A stretch of 64,000 nt of DNA from Anadara kagoshimensis (lineage: Eukaryota > Mollusca > Bivalvia > Arcoida > Arcidae): NCBI GenBank assembly GCA_021292105.1, contig CM037868.1, positions 26,444,050 through 26,508,049 of the forward strand. The letters run 5' to 3'. The notes under the pieces were generated by a model that searched no databases, was not told where the DNA came from, and saw nothing but the letters and a program-made list of their open reading frames with translations. The number at the start of each line of letters is the position of its first letter. Position 1 is the first letter of the stretch. The position numbers and the translations under genes are program-made. This document shows, piece after piece, positions 1 through 13,900 of this stretch.

Positions 1-1
1 A

Positions 2-464
2 AAGCCTGTCTCACACATAACACACGGCTTATACGGTTGGCCACCCGTGTAAACCGTACATACAACCGAACCAACCGTGGCCTTATCCGACTTACACTCA
101 GGCCATTCGAGTGTATCCGTGAAAGCCGTGTATGATTTTTAAAACTTTTAAAAAACTGGCACGGGTGCCATGACCGTGTATGATCGTATTAGACCGTGTG
201 AGACCGTACGAGACCGTATATACAACCGCCCATGAAGTCCACTCCACTCGAATGTCACACGATCACTGTACGATTCACACGAGTGTACACACGGTTTTAT
301 ACGACCAATACGGTTCAAGTACGAATTCTACATTCGAGTCTAAATCGTACCAACTTATCCCCAGGCACGGTTGGAGCTCAATACTCGTACCAGTCAACCC
401 GTGTATAACCGAGTATACCGTATTGGAACCGTGTGCCCAACCGTGTTCTGTGTGAGACAGGCTT
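2..464. mobile_element. Small TIR element (MITE-like) with CCGTA-rich interior
   Basis: Positions 2-16 (AAGCCTGTCTCACAC) are the exact reverse complement of 450-464, and weaker pairing extends inward. The interior is packed with short words such as ACCGTGTA, ACCGTAC and TACGGTT on both strands. There is no credible coding frame. A non-autonomous DNA element fits best. The left flank lies outside the window, so a target-site duplication cannot be checked. An element at 48451-48895 has the same architecture. Confidence 0.65.
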
Positions 465-601
465 AAGCTGACGAATGAGTGCCGAATGGGCAGCTCGTTA
501 CTTATATTTTGACATCTTTTCAGCACAAGCTGTCTTTTTTCGACAGTTTTTTTCAGCCACTAGGTGTCTACATATCGGTCATGCAGGCCCGTAGGAAACA
601 T

Positions 602-615
602 GGGGGGGGGGGGGG
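602..615. repeat. Poly-G run
   Basis: A run of about 14 G sits directly before the first copy of the 136-bp duplication. Length is unreliable in homopolymers. Confidence 0.8.
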
Positions 616-889
616 CAGGACAGGCACTGTTTTATAATTTTATAAATTATTTGTGTCGTATGGTACGTGAATCCAATGTAAACAATATGGCGCCAAGCCG
701 GAAGCGCAACAAGAAAGGCAGGTTCCTAAAATCTAAATCTACTCAGTGAGGAGGGGCAGGACATGCACTGTTTTATAATTTTATAAAGTATTTTTGTCAT
801 ATGGTACGTGAATCCAATGTAAACAATATGGCGCCAACCCGGAAGCGCAACAAGAAAGGCAGGTTCCTAAACTCTAAATCTACTCAGTG
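613..889 (+). repeat. 136-bp tandem duplication, two copies
   Basis: Copy 1 (613-748) and copy 2 (754-889) are nearly identical, offset by 141 bp. Each contains a TTTTATAATTTTATAAA AT-rich stretch, then CAATATGGCGCC with an ATG, and a CCGGAAG motif matching the ETS-factor core. The arrangement resembles a duplicated promoter plus start region. Function is inferred from motifs only. Confidence 0.75.
687..749 (+). CDS. Short basic peptide start, copy 1 (20 aa)
   Basis: The ATG at 687 opens a 20-codon frame rich in Lys and Arg (MAPSRKRNKKGRFLKSKSTQ) that ends at TGA 747-749. The surrounding ATGGCGCC context is a good eukaryotic start. The near-identical second copy reads on further, so this one may be a truncated duplicate. 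I do not recognise the family. A first exon of a gene or of a transposon is possible. Confidence 0.2.
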   Translation: MAPSRKRNKKGRFLKSKSTQ

Positions 890-977
890 TTTAAGGCGTA
901 GATCGCACAGAATCTATATGGGTTCTGTTCGCGTATTTTATGTTGACCTTATGCAGCTGTATGAGAAGAAACATTAG
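828..977 (+). CDS. Short basic peptide, copy 2 (49 aa), unknown
   Basis: The ATG at 828 opens the same basic N-terminus (MAPTRKRNKKGRFL, then SKSTQ), continuing with CLRRRSHRIYMG and a hydrophobic stretch to TAG 975-977. The conservation between the two copies extends through the non-coding flank, so it is not evidence of selection on the protein. It could be a first coding exon followed by an intron, but no clear splice donor is seen. No function is assigned. Confidence 0.22.
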   Translation: MAPTRKRNKKGRFLNSKSTQCLRRRSHRIYMGSVRVFYVDLMQLYEKKH

Positions 978-1830
978 CGGTAGGAAATTTTTGCGGTTTT
1001 TATCTTCTGGAATATTTCGTTGTAAGGAATTTACACGGTTTCGACCATACGGAAAGTGTACCGAGGGGAAATGAGAAATTTTCACCGAGAAGATATATTC
1101 GCGGTACATTTGTCATCATGAAAAAATGCGAATATTTTTCTCTCGCAAATGTTTCTTCCTACTTTGGAAGTGGCTTTCTGGCCTTTTTTGAAAGATCAAA
1201 TCACACGTAATAGTTCAAGACAGATGTAAGTGTTGAACTATAGATAACTCTAACAGATCGCCTCGATGGTACAGTGGGAGAACGTCCACCTCGGAGGCGA
1301 AAGTGTCGTTGATTTGAATCTAAACCCAGGCCCCAGTTTCACAATCATATTCTTCAAGATTTTAAGATTTTTCTTACTTAAATCTGGCAAATTCCAAGCT
1401 GAATAATTTTGTTATTCTCCAAGATATTTATGATTTTAATTTGTCATATTGAAAATCACTCTAAGCTTATTACGTCTATATTCTTATTTTGTTGAAACTT
1501 TTTATTTGAAGTACTATGAAATATTGTCAAAAGTTAACAGATTTAATTAATAAGGGAAATCTTAGCTAAGGAATGATTTTAAAACCGGGGCCTGGTCCTA
1601 CATAAGACTTTATAATAGGGGATAATGTTTCCTCGCCTGTCGCTCTGTATTAAAACGACAGAGTATCAACGGGTCCCCTTGATGTCTGTATAATGTGACT
1701 ATGGTTTAGCCCTGTATGCTTGCCTCCACCCGTGGTAACTTGAAGCCTTCCTTTAATTTCAGTTTTTCAGTTTATAAATTCGAAAACTCGAACTCCAGGA
1801 TAATTCGAAGTTAGAATCGAATTCCCGGTA
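890..1830. other. Non-coding stretch with one tRNA-like segment
   Basis: There is no long frame and no strong repeat. Around 1255-1335 a segment has an A-box-like TGGTACAGTGGGAG and a degenerate B-box-like GATTTGAATC, followed by a sequence that could close an acceptor stem (GCCT with AGGC). This could be a worn SINE head. It does not fold as a convincing tRNA gene. Confidence 0.4.
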
Positions 1831-1839
1831 CATATGCAC
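1831..1839. repeat. Left 9-bp target-site duplication of the 34-kb element
   Basis: CATATGCAC lies immediately outside the left terminal inverted repeat and is repeated exactly, in the same orientation, immediately outside the right one (35925-35933). A 9-bp duplication is known for Mutator-type and Drosophila Foldback elements. Confidence 0.8.
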
Positions 1840-1927
1840 ACGAGGCTGAAGTGAGCCGACAATAACAGCCGACAATAACTTTCAGCCGACAATAAAGCCA
1901 GCCGACAATAAATAGGGTGCGTTCGGA
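1840..1927 (+). repeat. Left 88-bp terminal inverted repeat
   Basis: It begins ACGAGGCTGAAGTGAG and contains four copies of AGCCGACAATAA-type subrepeats, ending in GGGTGCGTTCGGA. It matches the right terminus at 86 of 88 positions. The iterated 12-mers look like repeated protein-binding sites, as often seen in transposon termini. Confidence 0.9.
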
Positions 1928-1929
1928 AA

Positions 1930-4900
1930 TCAGACTTTATGTACATAATAGAAATAACGTTATAAATATAAAAAAATATCTATATTTCTGGAAATTATAC
2001 GTTATGATCTCTTAACATAAATTATATAGAGTAATAGGTCCTTTATCAGGTATATACAGTCCGGATCCGGCAAAATATGTTAGATGGATCCAACCCGTTA
2101 CTTCAAATAGTCAAGATACAAGAAAATGTATAGATACGTCTTTTTGAATGTAAATTTCTCGAAATTCTACGTTATGATCTCTTAGCAAATTTGTGTATAG
2201 ACAGTGTTAAGAGTCCCCTATTAGGTGTATATAGTCCGGTCCTGGCAATAATTGTTAGGGTGATCGAACACGTGACTGCAAATTGTCAGAGGTGAAGATA
2301 ACACATAAAATGAACAATGAGATACGGCTTTTTGAATGTGAAATTCTGGAAATTCTACGTTATGATCTCTTAGCAAATTGGTGTATAGACAGTGTTAAGG
2401 GTACTCTATTAGGTGTATATAGTCCGGTCCTGGCAATAGTTGTTAGGGTAATCGAATCGGAGCTTGCAAATTATCAGAAGTAGAGATAACACATGAAACG
2501 AACAATAAAGATACGGCTTTTTCAATGTGAAATTCTCGAAATTCTACGTTATGATCTTTTAGCAAATTTGTGTATAGACAGTGTTAAGAGACATCTATTA
2601 GGTGTATATAGACCGGTCCTGGCAATAATTGTTAGGGGGATCGAATCCGAGCTTCCAAATTATCAGAGGTGAAGATAATACATGATATGAACAATGAAGA
2701 TACGTCTTTTTGAATGTGAATTTCTCGAAATTCTACGTTATGATCTCTTAGCAAATTTGTGTATAGACAGTGTTAAGAGTCCTTTATTAGGTGTATATAG
2801 ACCGGTTCTGGCAATAATTGTTAGGGTGATCGAATCCGAGCTTCCAAATTATCAGAGGTGAAGATAATACATGATATGAACAATGAAGATACGTTTTTTT
2901 TGAGTGTGAATTTCTCGAAATTCTACGTTATGATCTCTTAGCAAATTTGTGTATAGACAGTGTTAAGAGTCCCCTATTAGGTGTATATAGTCCGGTCCTG
3001 GCAATAATTGTTAGGGTGATATAACACGTGACTGCAAATTGTCAGAGGTGAAGATAACACATAAAATGAACAATGAGATACGGCTTTTTGAATGTGAAAT
3101 TCTGGAAATTCTACGTTATGATCTCTTAGCAAATTGGTGTATAGACAGTGTTAAGGGTACTCTATTAGGTGTATATAGTCCGGTCCTGGCAATAGTTGTT
3201 AGGGTGATCGAACACGTGACTGGAAATTGTCAGATATGAAGATAACACATGAAACGAACAATGATATACGGCTTTTTCAATGTGAAATTCTCGAAATTCT
3301 ACGTTATGATCTTTTAGCAAATTTGTGTATAGACAGTGTTAAGAGACCTCTATTAGGTGTATATAGACCGGTCCTGGCAATAATTGTTAGGGGGATCGAA
3401 TCCGAGCTTCCAAATTATCAGAGGTGAAGATAATACATGATATGAACAATGAAGATACGTCTTTTTGAATGTGAATTTCTCGAAATTCTACGTTATGATC
3501 TCTTAGCAAATTTGTGTATAGACAGTGTTAAGGGTACTCTATTAGGTGTATAGAGTCCGGTCCTGGCAATAGTTGTTAGGGGGATCGAATCCTAGCTTCC
3601 AAATTATCAGAAGTAGAGATAACACATGAAACAAACAATGAAGATATGGCTTTTTGAATGTGAAATTCTCGAAATTCTACGTTATAATCTCTTAGCAAAC
3701 TGGTGTATAGACAGTGTTAAGGGTACTCTATTAGGTGTATATAGTCCGGTCCTGGCAATAATTGTTAGGGGGGTCGAATCCGAGGCTGCAAATTATCTGA
3801 AGTAGTGATAATGCATAAAACGAACAATGAAGATACGGCTTTTTGAATGTGAAATTCTCGAAATCCTACGTTATGATCTCTTAGCAAACTGGTGTATAGA
3901 CAGTGTTAAGAGTACTCTATTAGGTGTATATAGTCCGGTCCTGGCAATAATTGTTAGGGGGGTCGAATCCAAGGCTGCAAATTATCAGAAGTAGAGATAA
4001 TACATAAAACGAACAATGAAGATACGGCTTTTTGAATGTGAAATTCTCGAAATTCTACGTTATGATCTGTTAGCAAATTTGTGTATAGACAGTGTTAAGG
4101 GTACCGTATTAGGTGTATATAGTCCGGTCCTGGCAATAATTGTTAGGGGGATCGAACCCGTGACTGAAAATTGTCAGAGGTGAAAATAACACATGAAATC
4201 AACAATGGAGATACGGCTTTTTGAATGTAAAATTCTCGAAACTCTACGTTATGATCTCTTAGCAAATGTGTGTATAGACAGTGTTAAGGGTACTCTATTA
4301 AGTGTATATAGTCCGGTCCTGGCAATAATTGTTAGGGGGATCGAACACGTGACTGGAAATTGTCAGAGGTGAAGGTAACACATGAAATGAACAAAGAAGA
4401 TATGGCTTTTTGAATGTGAAATTCTCGAAATTGTACGTTATGATCTCTTAGCAAATTTGTGTATAGACAGTGTTAAGGGTACTCTATTAAGTGTATATAG
4501 TCCGGTCCTGGCAATAATTGTTAGGGGGATCGAACACGTGACTGGAAATTGTCAGAGGTGAAGGTAACACATGAAATGAACAATGAAGATATGGCTTTTT
4601 GAATGTGAAATTCTCGAAATTGTACGTTATGATCTCTTAGCAAATTTGTGTATAGACAGTGTTAAGGGTACTCTATTAGGTGTATATAGTCCGGTCCTGG
4701 CAATAATTGTAAGGGGGATCGAATCCTAGCTTCCAAATTATCAGAGGTAGAGATAACACATGAAACGAACAATGAAGATATGGCTTTTTGAATGTGAAAT
4801 TCTCGAAATTCTACGTTATGATCTCTTAGCAAATTTGTGTATAGACAGTGTTAAGGGTACTCTATTAGGTGTATATAGTCCGGTCCTGGCAATAATTGTT

Positions 4901-7900
4901 AGGGGGATCGAATCCTAGCTTCCAAATTATCAGAGGTAGAGATAACACATGAAACGAACAATGAATAAACGGCTTTTTGAATGTGAAATTCTCGAAATTG
5001 TACGTTATGATCTGTTAGCAAATTTGTGTATTGACAGTGTTAAGGGTACCCTATTAGGTGTATATAGTCCTGTCCTGGCAATAGTTGTTAGGGGGATCGA
5101 ATCCTAGCTTGCAAATTATCAGAGGTAGAGATAACACATGAAACGAACAATGAATAAACGGCTTTTTGAATGTGAAATTCTCAAAATTCTACGTTATGAT
5201 CTCTTAGCAAATTTGTGTATAGACAGTGTTAAGGTACTCTTTTGAGTGTATATAGTCCGGTCCTGGCAATAATTGTTAGGGGGATCGAACCCGTGACTGC
5301 AAATTGTCAGAGGTGAAAATAACACATGAAATGAACAATGAAGATACGGCTTTTTGAATGTGAAATTCTGGAAATTCTACGTTATGATCTCTTAGCAAAT
5401 TGGGTATAGACAGTGTTAAGGGTACTCTATTAAGTGTATATAGTCCGGTCCTGGCAATAATTGTTAGGGGGATCGAACACGTGACTGGAAATTGTCAGAG
5501 GTGAAGGTAACACATGAAATGAACAATGAAGATATGGCTATTTGAATGTGAAATTCTCGAAATTGTACGTTATGATCTCTTAGCAAATTTGTGTATAGAC
5601 AGTGTTAAGGGTACTCTATTAAGTGTATATAGTCCGGTCCTGGCAATAATTGTTAGGGGGATCGAACACGTGACTGGAAATTGTCAGAGGTGAAGGTAAC
5701 ACATGAAATGAACAATGAAGATACGGCTTTTTGAATGTGAAATTCTCGAAATTCTACGTTATGATCTCTTAGCAAATTTGTGTATAGACAGTGTTAAGGG
5801 TACTCTATTAGGTGTATATAGTCCGGTCCTGGCAATAATTGTTAGAGGGATCGAATCGTAGCTTCCAAATTATCAGAAGTAAAGATAACACATGAAACGA
5901 ACAATGAAGATATGGCTTTTTGAATGTGAAATTCTCGAAATCCTACGTTATGATCTCTTAGCAAATTTGTGTATAGACAGTGTTAAGAGTCACCTATTAG
6001 CTGTATATAGTCCAGTCCTGGCAATAGTTGTTATGGGGATCGAATCCGAGCTTCCAAATTATCAGTGGTAGATATAACACATGGAACGAACAATGAATAA
6101 ACGGCTTTTTGAATGTGAAATTCTCAAAATTCTACGTTATGATCTCTTAGCAAATTTGTGTATAGACAGTGTTAAGGGTACTCTATTAAGTGTATATAGT
6201 CCGGTCCTTGCAATAATTGTTAGGGGGATCGAACACGTGACTGGAAATTGTCAGAGGTGAAGGTAACACATGAAATGAACAATGAAGATATGGCTTTTTG
6301 AATGTGAAATTCTCGAAATTGTACGTTATGATCTCTTAGCAAATTTAGATATAGACAGTGTTAAGGGTACTCTATTAGGTGTATATAGTCCGGTCCTGGC
6401 AATAATTGTAAGGGGATCGAATCCTAGCTTCCAAATTATCAGAGGTAGAGATAACACATGAAACGAACAATGAAGATATGGCTTTTTGAATGTGAAATTC
6501 TCGAAATTCTACGTTATGATCTCTTAGCAAATTTGTGTATAGACAGTGTTAAGGGTACTCTATTAGGTGTATATAGTCCGGTCCTGGCAATAATTGTTAA
6601 GGGTATCGAATCCTAGCTTCCAAATTATCAGAGGTAGAGATAACACATGAAACGAACAATGAAGATACGACGTTTTGAATGTGAAATTCTCAAAATTCTA
6701 CGTTATGATCTCTTAGCAAATTTGTGTATAGACAGTGTTAAGGTACCCTATTAGGTGTATATAGTCCGGTCATGGCAATAATTGTTAGGGGGATCGAACA
6801 CGTGACTGGAAATTGTCAGAGGTGAAGGTAGCACATGAAACAAACAATGAAGATATGGCATTTTGAATGTGAAATTCTCGAAATTGTACGTTATGATCTC
6901 TTAGCAAATTGGTGTATAGACAGTGTTAAGGGTACTCTATTAGGTGTATATAGTCCGGTCCTGGCAATAGTTGTTAAGGGATCGAATCCGAGCTTCCAAA
7001 TTATCAGAGGTAGAGACAACACATGAAATGAACAATGAAGATTCGGCTTTTTGAATGTGAAATTCTCGAAATTCTACGTTATGATCTCTTAGCAAACTGT
7101 GTATTGACAGTGTTAAGGGTACTCTATTAGGTGTATATAGTCCGGTCCTGGCAATAATTGTTAGGGGGGTCGAATCCGAGGCTGCAAATTATCTGAAGTA
7201 GTGAAAATACATAAAACGAACAATGAAGATACGGCTTTTTGAATGTGAAATTCTCGAAATTGTACGTTATGATCTCTTAGCAAACTGGTGTATTGACAGT
7301 GTTAAGGGTACTCTATTAGGTGTATATAGTCCGGTCCTGCAATAGTTGTTAGGGGGATCGAATCCTAGCTTGCAAATTATCAAAGATAGAGATAAACACA
7401 TGAAACGAACAATGAATAAACGGCTTTTTGAATGTAAATTCTCGAAACTCTACGTTATGATCTCTTAGCAAATTTGTGTATAGACAGTGTTAAGGGCACT
7501 CTATTAAGTGTATATAGTCCGGTCCTGGCAATAATTGTTAGGGGGATCGAACCCGTGACTGCAAATTGTCAGAGGTGAAAATAACACATGAAATGAGCAA
7601 TGAAGATACGGCTTTTTGAATGTGAAATTCTGGAAATTCTACGTTATGATCTCTTAGCAAATTGGTGTATAGACAGTGTTAAGGGTACTCTATTAGGTGT
7701 ATATAGTCCGGTCCTGGCAATAGTTGTTAGGGGGATCGAATCCTAGCTTCCAAATTATCAGAGGTAGAGATAACACATGAAACGAACAATGAAGATACTG
7801 CTTTTTGAATGTGAAATTCTCGAAATTCTACGTTATGATCTCTTAGCAAATTTGTGTATAGACAGTGTTAAGGGTACTCTATTAAGTGTATATAGTCCGG

Positions 7901-10900
7901 TCCTGGCAATAATTGTTAGGGGGATCGAACACGTGACTGGAAATTGTCAGAGGTGAAGGTAACACATGAAATGAACAATGAAGATATGGCTATTTGAATG
8001 TGAAATTCTCGAAATTGTACGTTATGATCTCTTAGCAAATTTGTGTATAGACAGTGTTAAGGGTACTCTATTAAGTGTATATAGTCCGGTCCTGGCAATA
8101 ATTGTTAGGGGGATCGAACACGTGACTGGAAATTGTCAGAGGTGAAGGTAACACATGAAATGAACAATGAAGATACGGCTTTTTGAATGTGAAATTCTCG
8201 AAATTCTACGTTATGATCTCTTAGCAAATTTGTGTATAGACAGTGTTAAGGGTACTCTATTAGGTGTATATAGTCCGGTCCTGGCAATAATTGTTAGAGG
8301 GATCGAATCGTAGCTTCCAAATTATCAGAAGTAAAGATAACACATGAAACGAACAATGAAGATATGGCTTTTTGAATGTGAAATTCTCGAAATCCTACGT
8401 TATGATCTCTTAGCAAATTTGTGTATAGACAGTGTTAAGAGTCACCTATTAGCTGTATATAGTCCAGTCCTGGCAATAGTTGTTATGGGGATCGAATCCG
8501 AGCTTCCAAATTATCAGTGGTAGATATAACACATGGAACGAACAATGAATAAACGGCTTTTTGAATGTGAAATTCTCAAAATTCTACGTTATGATCTCTT
8601 AGCAAATTTGTGTATAGACAGTGTTAAGGGTACTCTATTAAGTGTATATAGTCCGGTCCTGGCAATAATTGTTAGGGGGATCGAACACGTGACTGGAAAT
8701 TGTCAGAGGTGAAGGTAACACATGAAATGAACAATGAAGATATGGCTTTTTGAATGTGAAATTCTCGAAATTGTACGTTATGATCTCTTAGCAAATTTAG
8801 ATATAGACAGTGTTAAGGGTACTCTATTAGGTGTATATAGTCCGGTCCTGGCAATAATTGTTAGGGGTATCGAATCCTAGCTTCCAAATTATCAGAGGTA
8901 GAGATAACACATGAAACGAACAATGAAGATACGACGTTTTGAACGTGAAATTCTCAAAATTCTACGTTATGATCTCTTAGCAAATTTGTGTATAGACAGT
9001 GTTAAGGGTACCCTATTAGGTGTATATAGTCCGGTCATGGCAATAATTGTTAGGGGGGTCGAACACGTGACTGGAAATTGTCAGAGGTGAAGGTAGCACA
9101 TGAAACAAACAATGAAGATATGGCATTTTGAATGTGAAATTCTCGAAATTGTACGTTATGATCTCTTAGCAAATTTGTGTATAGACAGTGTTAAGGGTAC
9201 TCTATTAGGTGTATATAGTCCGGTCCTGGCAATAGTTGTTAAGGTGATCGAATCCGAGCTTCCAAATTATCAGAGGTAGAGACAACACATGAAATGAACA
9301 ATGAAGATTCGGCTTTTTGAATGTGAAATTCTCGAAATTCTACGTTATGATCTCTTAGCAAACTGGTGTATTGACAGTGTTAAGGGTACTCTATTAGGTG
9401 TATATAGTCCGGTCCTGGCAATAATTGTTAGGGGGGTCGAATCCGAGGCTGCAAATTATCTGAAGTAGTGAAAATACATAAAACGAACAATGAAGATACG
9501 GCTTTTTGAATGTGAAATTCTCGAAATTGTACGTTATGATCTCTTAGCAAACTGGTGTATTGACAGTGTTAAGGGTACTCTATTAGGTGTATATAGTCCG
9601 GTCCTGCAATAGTTGTTAGGGGGATCGAATCCTAGCTTGCAAATTATCAAAGGTAGAGATAACACATGAAACGAACAATGAATAAACGGCTTTTTGAATG
9701 TAAAATTCTCGAAACTCTACGTTATGATCTCTTAGCAAATTTGTGTATAGACAGTGTTAAGGGTACTCTATTAAGTGTATATAGTCCGGTTCTGGCAATA
9801 ATTGTTAGGGGGATCGAACCCGTGACTGCAAATTGTCAGAGGTGAAAATAACACATGAAATGAGCAATGAAGATACGGCTTTTTGAATGTGAAATTCTTG
9901 AAATTCTACGTTATGATCTCTTAGCAAATTTGTGTATAGACAGTGTTAAGGGTACTCTATTAGGTGTATATAGTCCGGTCCTGGCAATAATTGTAAGGGG
10001 GATCGAATCCTAGCTTCCAAATTATCAGAGGTAGAGATAACACATGAAACAAACAATAAAGATATGGCTTTTTGAATGTGAAATTCTCGAAATTCTACGT
10101 TATGATCTCTTAGCAAATTTGTGTATAGACAGTGTAAAGGGTACTCTATTAGGTGTATATAGTCCGGTCCTGGCAATAATTGTTAGGGGGATCGAATCCT
10201 AGCTTCCAAATTATCAGAGGTAGAGATAACACATGAAACGAACAATGAAGATACGACGGTTTGAATGTGAAATTCTCAAAATTCTACGTTATGATCTCTT
10301 AGCAAATTTGTGTATAGACAGTGTTAAGGGTACCCTATTAGGTGTATATAGTCCGGTCCTGGCAATAATTGTTAGGGGGATCGAACACGTGACTGGAAAT
10401 TGTCAGAGGTGAAGGTAACACATGAAATGAACAATGAAGATATGGCTTTTTGAATGTGAAATTCTCGAAATTGTACGTTATGATCTCTTAGCAAATTTGT
10501 CTATAGACAGTGTTAAGGGTACTCTATTAGGTGTATATAGTCCGGTCCTGACATTAGTTGTTAGGGGGATCGAATCCTAGCTTCCAAATTATCAGAGGTA
10601 GAGATAACACATGAAACAAACAATGAAGATATGGCATTTTGAATGTGAAATTCTCAAAATTCTACGTTATGATCTCTTAGCAAATTGGTGTATAGACAGT
10701 GTTATGGGTACTCTATTAGGTGTATATAGTCCGGTCCTGGCAATAGTTGCTACGGGGATCGAATCCTAGCTTCCAAATTATCAGAGGTAGAGACAACCAC
10801 ATGAAAGGAACAATGAAGATACGGCTTTTGAATGTGAAATTCTCAAAATTCTACGTTATGATCTCTTAGCAAATTTGTGTATAGACAGTGTTTAGGTACT

Positions 10901-13900
10901 CTATTAGGTGTATATAGTCCGGTCCTGGCAATAATTGTTAGGGGGATCGAACACGTGACTGGAAATTGTCAGAGGTGAAGGTAACACATGAAATGAACAA
11001 TGAAGATATTGCTTTTTGAATGTGAAATTCTCGAAATTGTACGTTATGATCTCTTAGCGAATTTGTGTATAGACAGTGTTAAGGGTACTCTATTAGGTGT
11101 ATATAGTCCGGTCCTGGCAATAGTTGTTAGGGGGATCGAATCCTAGCTTGCAAATTATCAGAGGTAGAGATAACACATGAAACGAACAATGAATAAACGG
11201 CTTTTTGAATGTGAAATTCTCGAAATTGTACGTTATGATCTGTTAGCAAATTTGTGTATAGACAGTGTTAAGGGTACTCTATTAGGTGTATATAGTCCGG
11301 TCCTGGCAATAATTGTTAGGGGGATCGAACACGTGACTGGAAATTGTCAGAGGTGAAGGTAACACATGAAATGAACAATGAAGATACGGCTTTTTGAATG
11401 TGAAATTCTCGAAATTGTACGTTATGATCTCTTAGCAAACTGGTGTATTGACAGTGTTAAGGGTACTCTATTAGGTGTATATAGTCCGGTCCTGCAATAG
11501 TTGTTAGGGGGATCGAATCCTAGCTTGCAAATTATCAAAGATAGAGATAACACATGAAACGAACAATGAATAAACGGCTTTTTGAATGTAAAATTCTCGA
11601 AACTCTACGTTATGATCTCTTAGCAAATTTGTGTATAGACAGTGTTAAGGGTACTCTATTAAGTGTATATAGTCCGGTCCTGGCAATAATTGTTAGGGGG
11701 ATCGAACCCGTGACTGCAAATTGTCAGAGGTGAAATAACACATGAAATGAGCAATGAAGATACGGCTTTTTGAATGTGAAATTCTGGAAATTCTACGTTA
11801 TGATCTCTTAGCAAATTGGTGTATAGACAGTGTTAAGGGTACTCTATTAGGTGTATATAGTCCGGTCCTGGCAATAGTTGTTAGGGGGATCGAATCCTAG
11901 CTTCCAAATTATCAGAGGTAGAGATAACACATGAAACGAACAATGAAGATACTGCTTTTTGAATGTGAAATTCTCGAAATTCTACGTTATGATCTCTTAG
12001 CAAATTTGTGTATAGACAGTGTTAAGGGTACTCTATTAAGTGTATATAGTCCGGTCCTGGCAATAATTGTTAGGGGGATCGAACACGTGACTGGAAATTG
12101 TCAGAGGTGAAGGTAACACATGAAATGAACAATGAAGATATGGCTATTTGAATGTGAAATTCTCGAAATTGTACGTTATGATCTCTTAGCAAATTTGTGT
12201 ATAGACAGTGTTAAGGGTACTCTATTAAGTGTATATAGTCGGTCCTGGCAATAATTGTTAGGGGGATCGAACACGTGACTGGAAATTGTCAGAGGTGAAG
12301 GTAACACATGAAATGAACAATGAAGATACGGCTTTTTGAATGTGAAATTCTCGAAATTCTACGTTATGATCTCTTAGCAAATTTGTGTATAGACAGTGTT
12401 AAGGGTACTCTATTAGGTGTATATAGTCCGGTCCTGGCAATAATTGTTAGAGGGATCGAATCGTAGCTTCCAAATTATCAGAAGTAAAGATAACACATGA
12501 AACGAACAATGAAGATATGGCTTTTTGAATGTGAAATTCTCGAAATCCTACGTTATGATCTCTTAGCAAATTTGTGTATAGACAGTGTTAAGAGTCACCT
12601 ATTAGCTGTATATAGTCCAGTCCTGGCAATAGTTGTTATGGGGATCGAATCCGATCCAAATTATCAGTGGTAGATATAACACAGGAACGAACAATGAATA
12701 AACGGCTTTTTGAATGTGAAATTCTCAAAATTCTACGTTATGATCTCTTAGCAAATTTGTGTATAGACAGTGTTAAGGGTACTCTATTAGTGTATATAGT
12801 CCGGTCCTGGCAATAATTGTTAGGGGGATCGAACACGTGACTGGAAATTGTCAGAGGTGAAGGTAACACATGAAATGAACAATGAAGATATGGCTTTTTG
12901 AATGTGAAATTCTCGAAATTCTACGTTATGATCTCTTAGCAAATTTGATATAGACAGTGTTAAGGGTACTCTATTAGGTGTATATAGTCCGGTCCTGGCA
13001 ATAATTGTTAGGGGTATCGAATCCTAGCTTCCAAATTATCAGAGGTAGAGATAACACATGAAACGAACAATGAAGATACGCGTTTTGAACGTGAAATTCT
13101 CAAAATTCTACGTTATGATCTCTTAGCAAATTTGTGTATAGACAGTGTTAAGGGTACCCTATTAGGTGTATATAGTCCGGTCATGGCAATAATTGTTAGG
13201 GGGTCGAACACGTGACTGGAAATTGTCAGAGGTGAAGGTAGCACATGAAACAAACAATGAAGATATGGCATTTGAATGTGAAATTCTCGAAATTGTACGT
13301 TATGATCTCTTAGCAAATTTGTGTATAGACAGTGTTAAGGGTACTCTATTAGGTGTATATAGTCCGGTCCTGGCAATAGTTGTTAAGGTGATCGAATCCG
13401 AGCTTCCAAATTATCAGAGGTAGAGACAACACATGAAATGAACAATGAAGATTCGGCTTTTTGAATGTGAAATTCTCGAAATTCTACGTTATGATCTCTT
13501 AGCAAACTGTGTATTGACAGTGTTAAGGGTACTCTATTAGGTGTATATAGTCCGGTCCTGGCAATAATTGTTAGGGGGGTCGAATCCGAGGCTGCAAATT
13601 ATCTGAAGTAGTGAAAATACATAAAACGAACAATGAAGATACGGCTTTTTGAATGTGAAATTCTCGAAATTGTACGTTATGATCTCTTAGCAAACTGTGT
13701 ATGACAGTGTTAAGGGTACTCTATTAGGTGTATATAGTCCGGTCCTGCAATAGTTGTTAGGGGATCGAATCCTAGCTTGCAAATTATCAAGGTAGAGATA
13801 ACACATGAAACGAACAATGAATAAACGGCTTTTTGAATGTAAAATTCTCGAAACTCTACGTTATGATCTCTTAGCAAATTTGTGTATAGACAGTGTTAAG

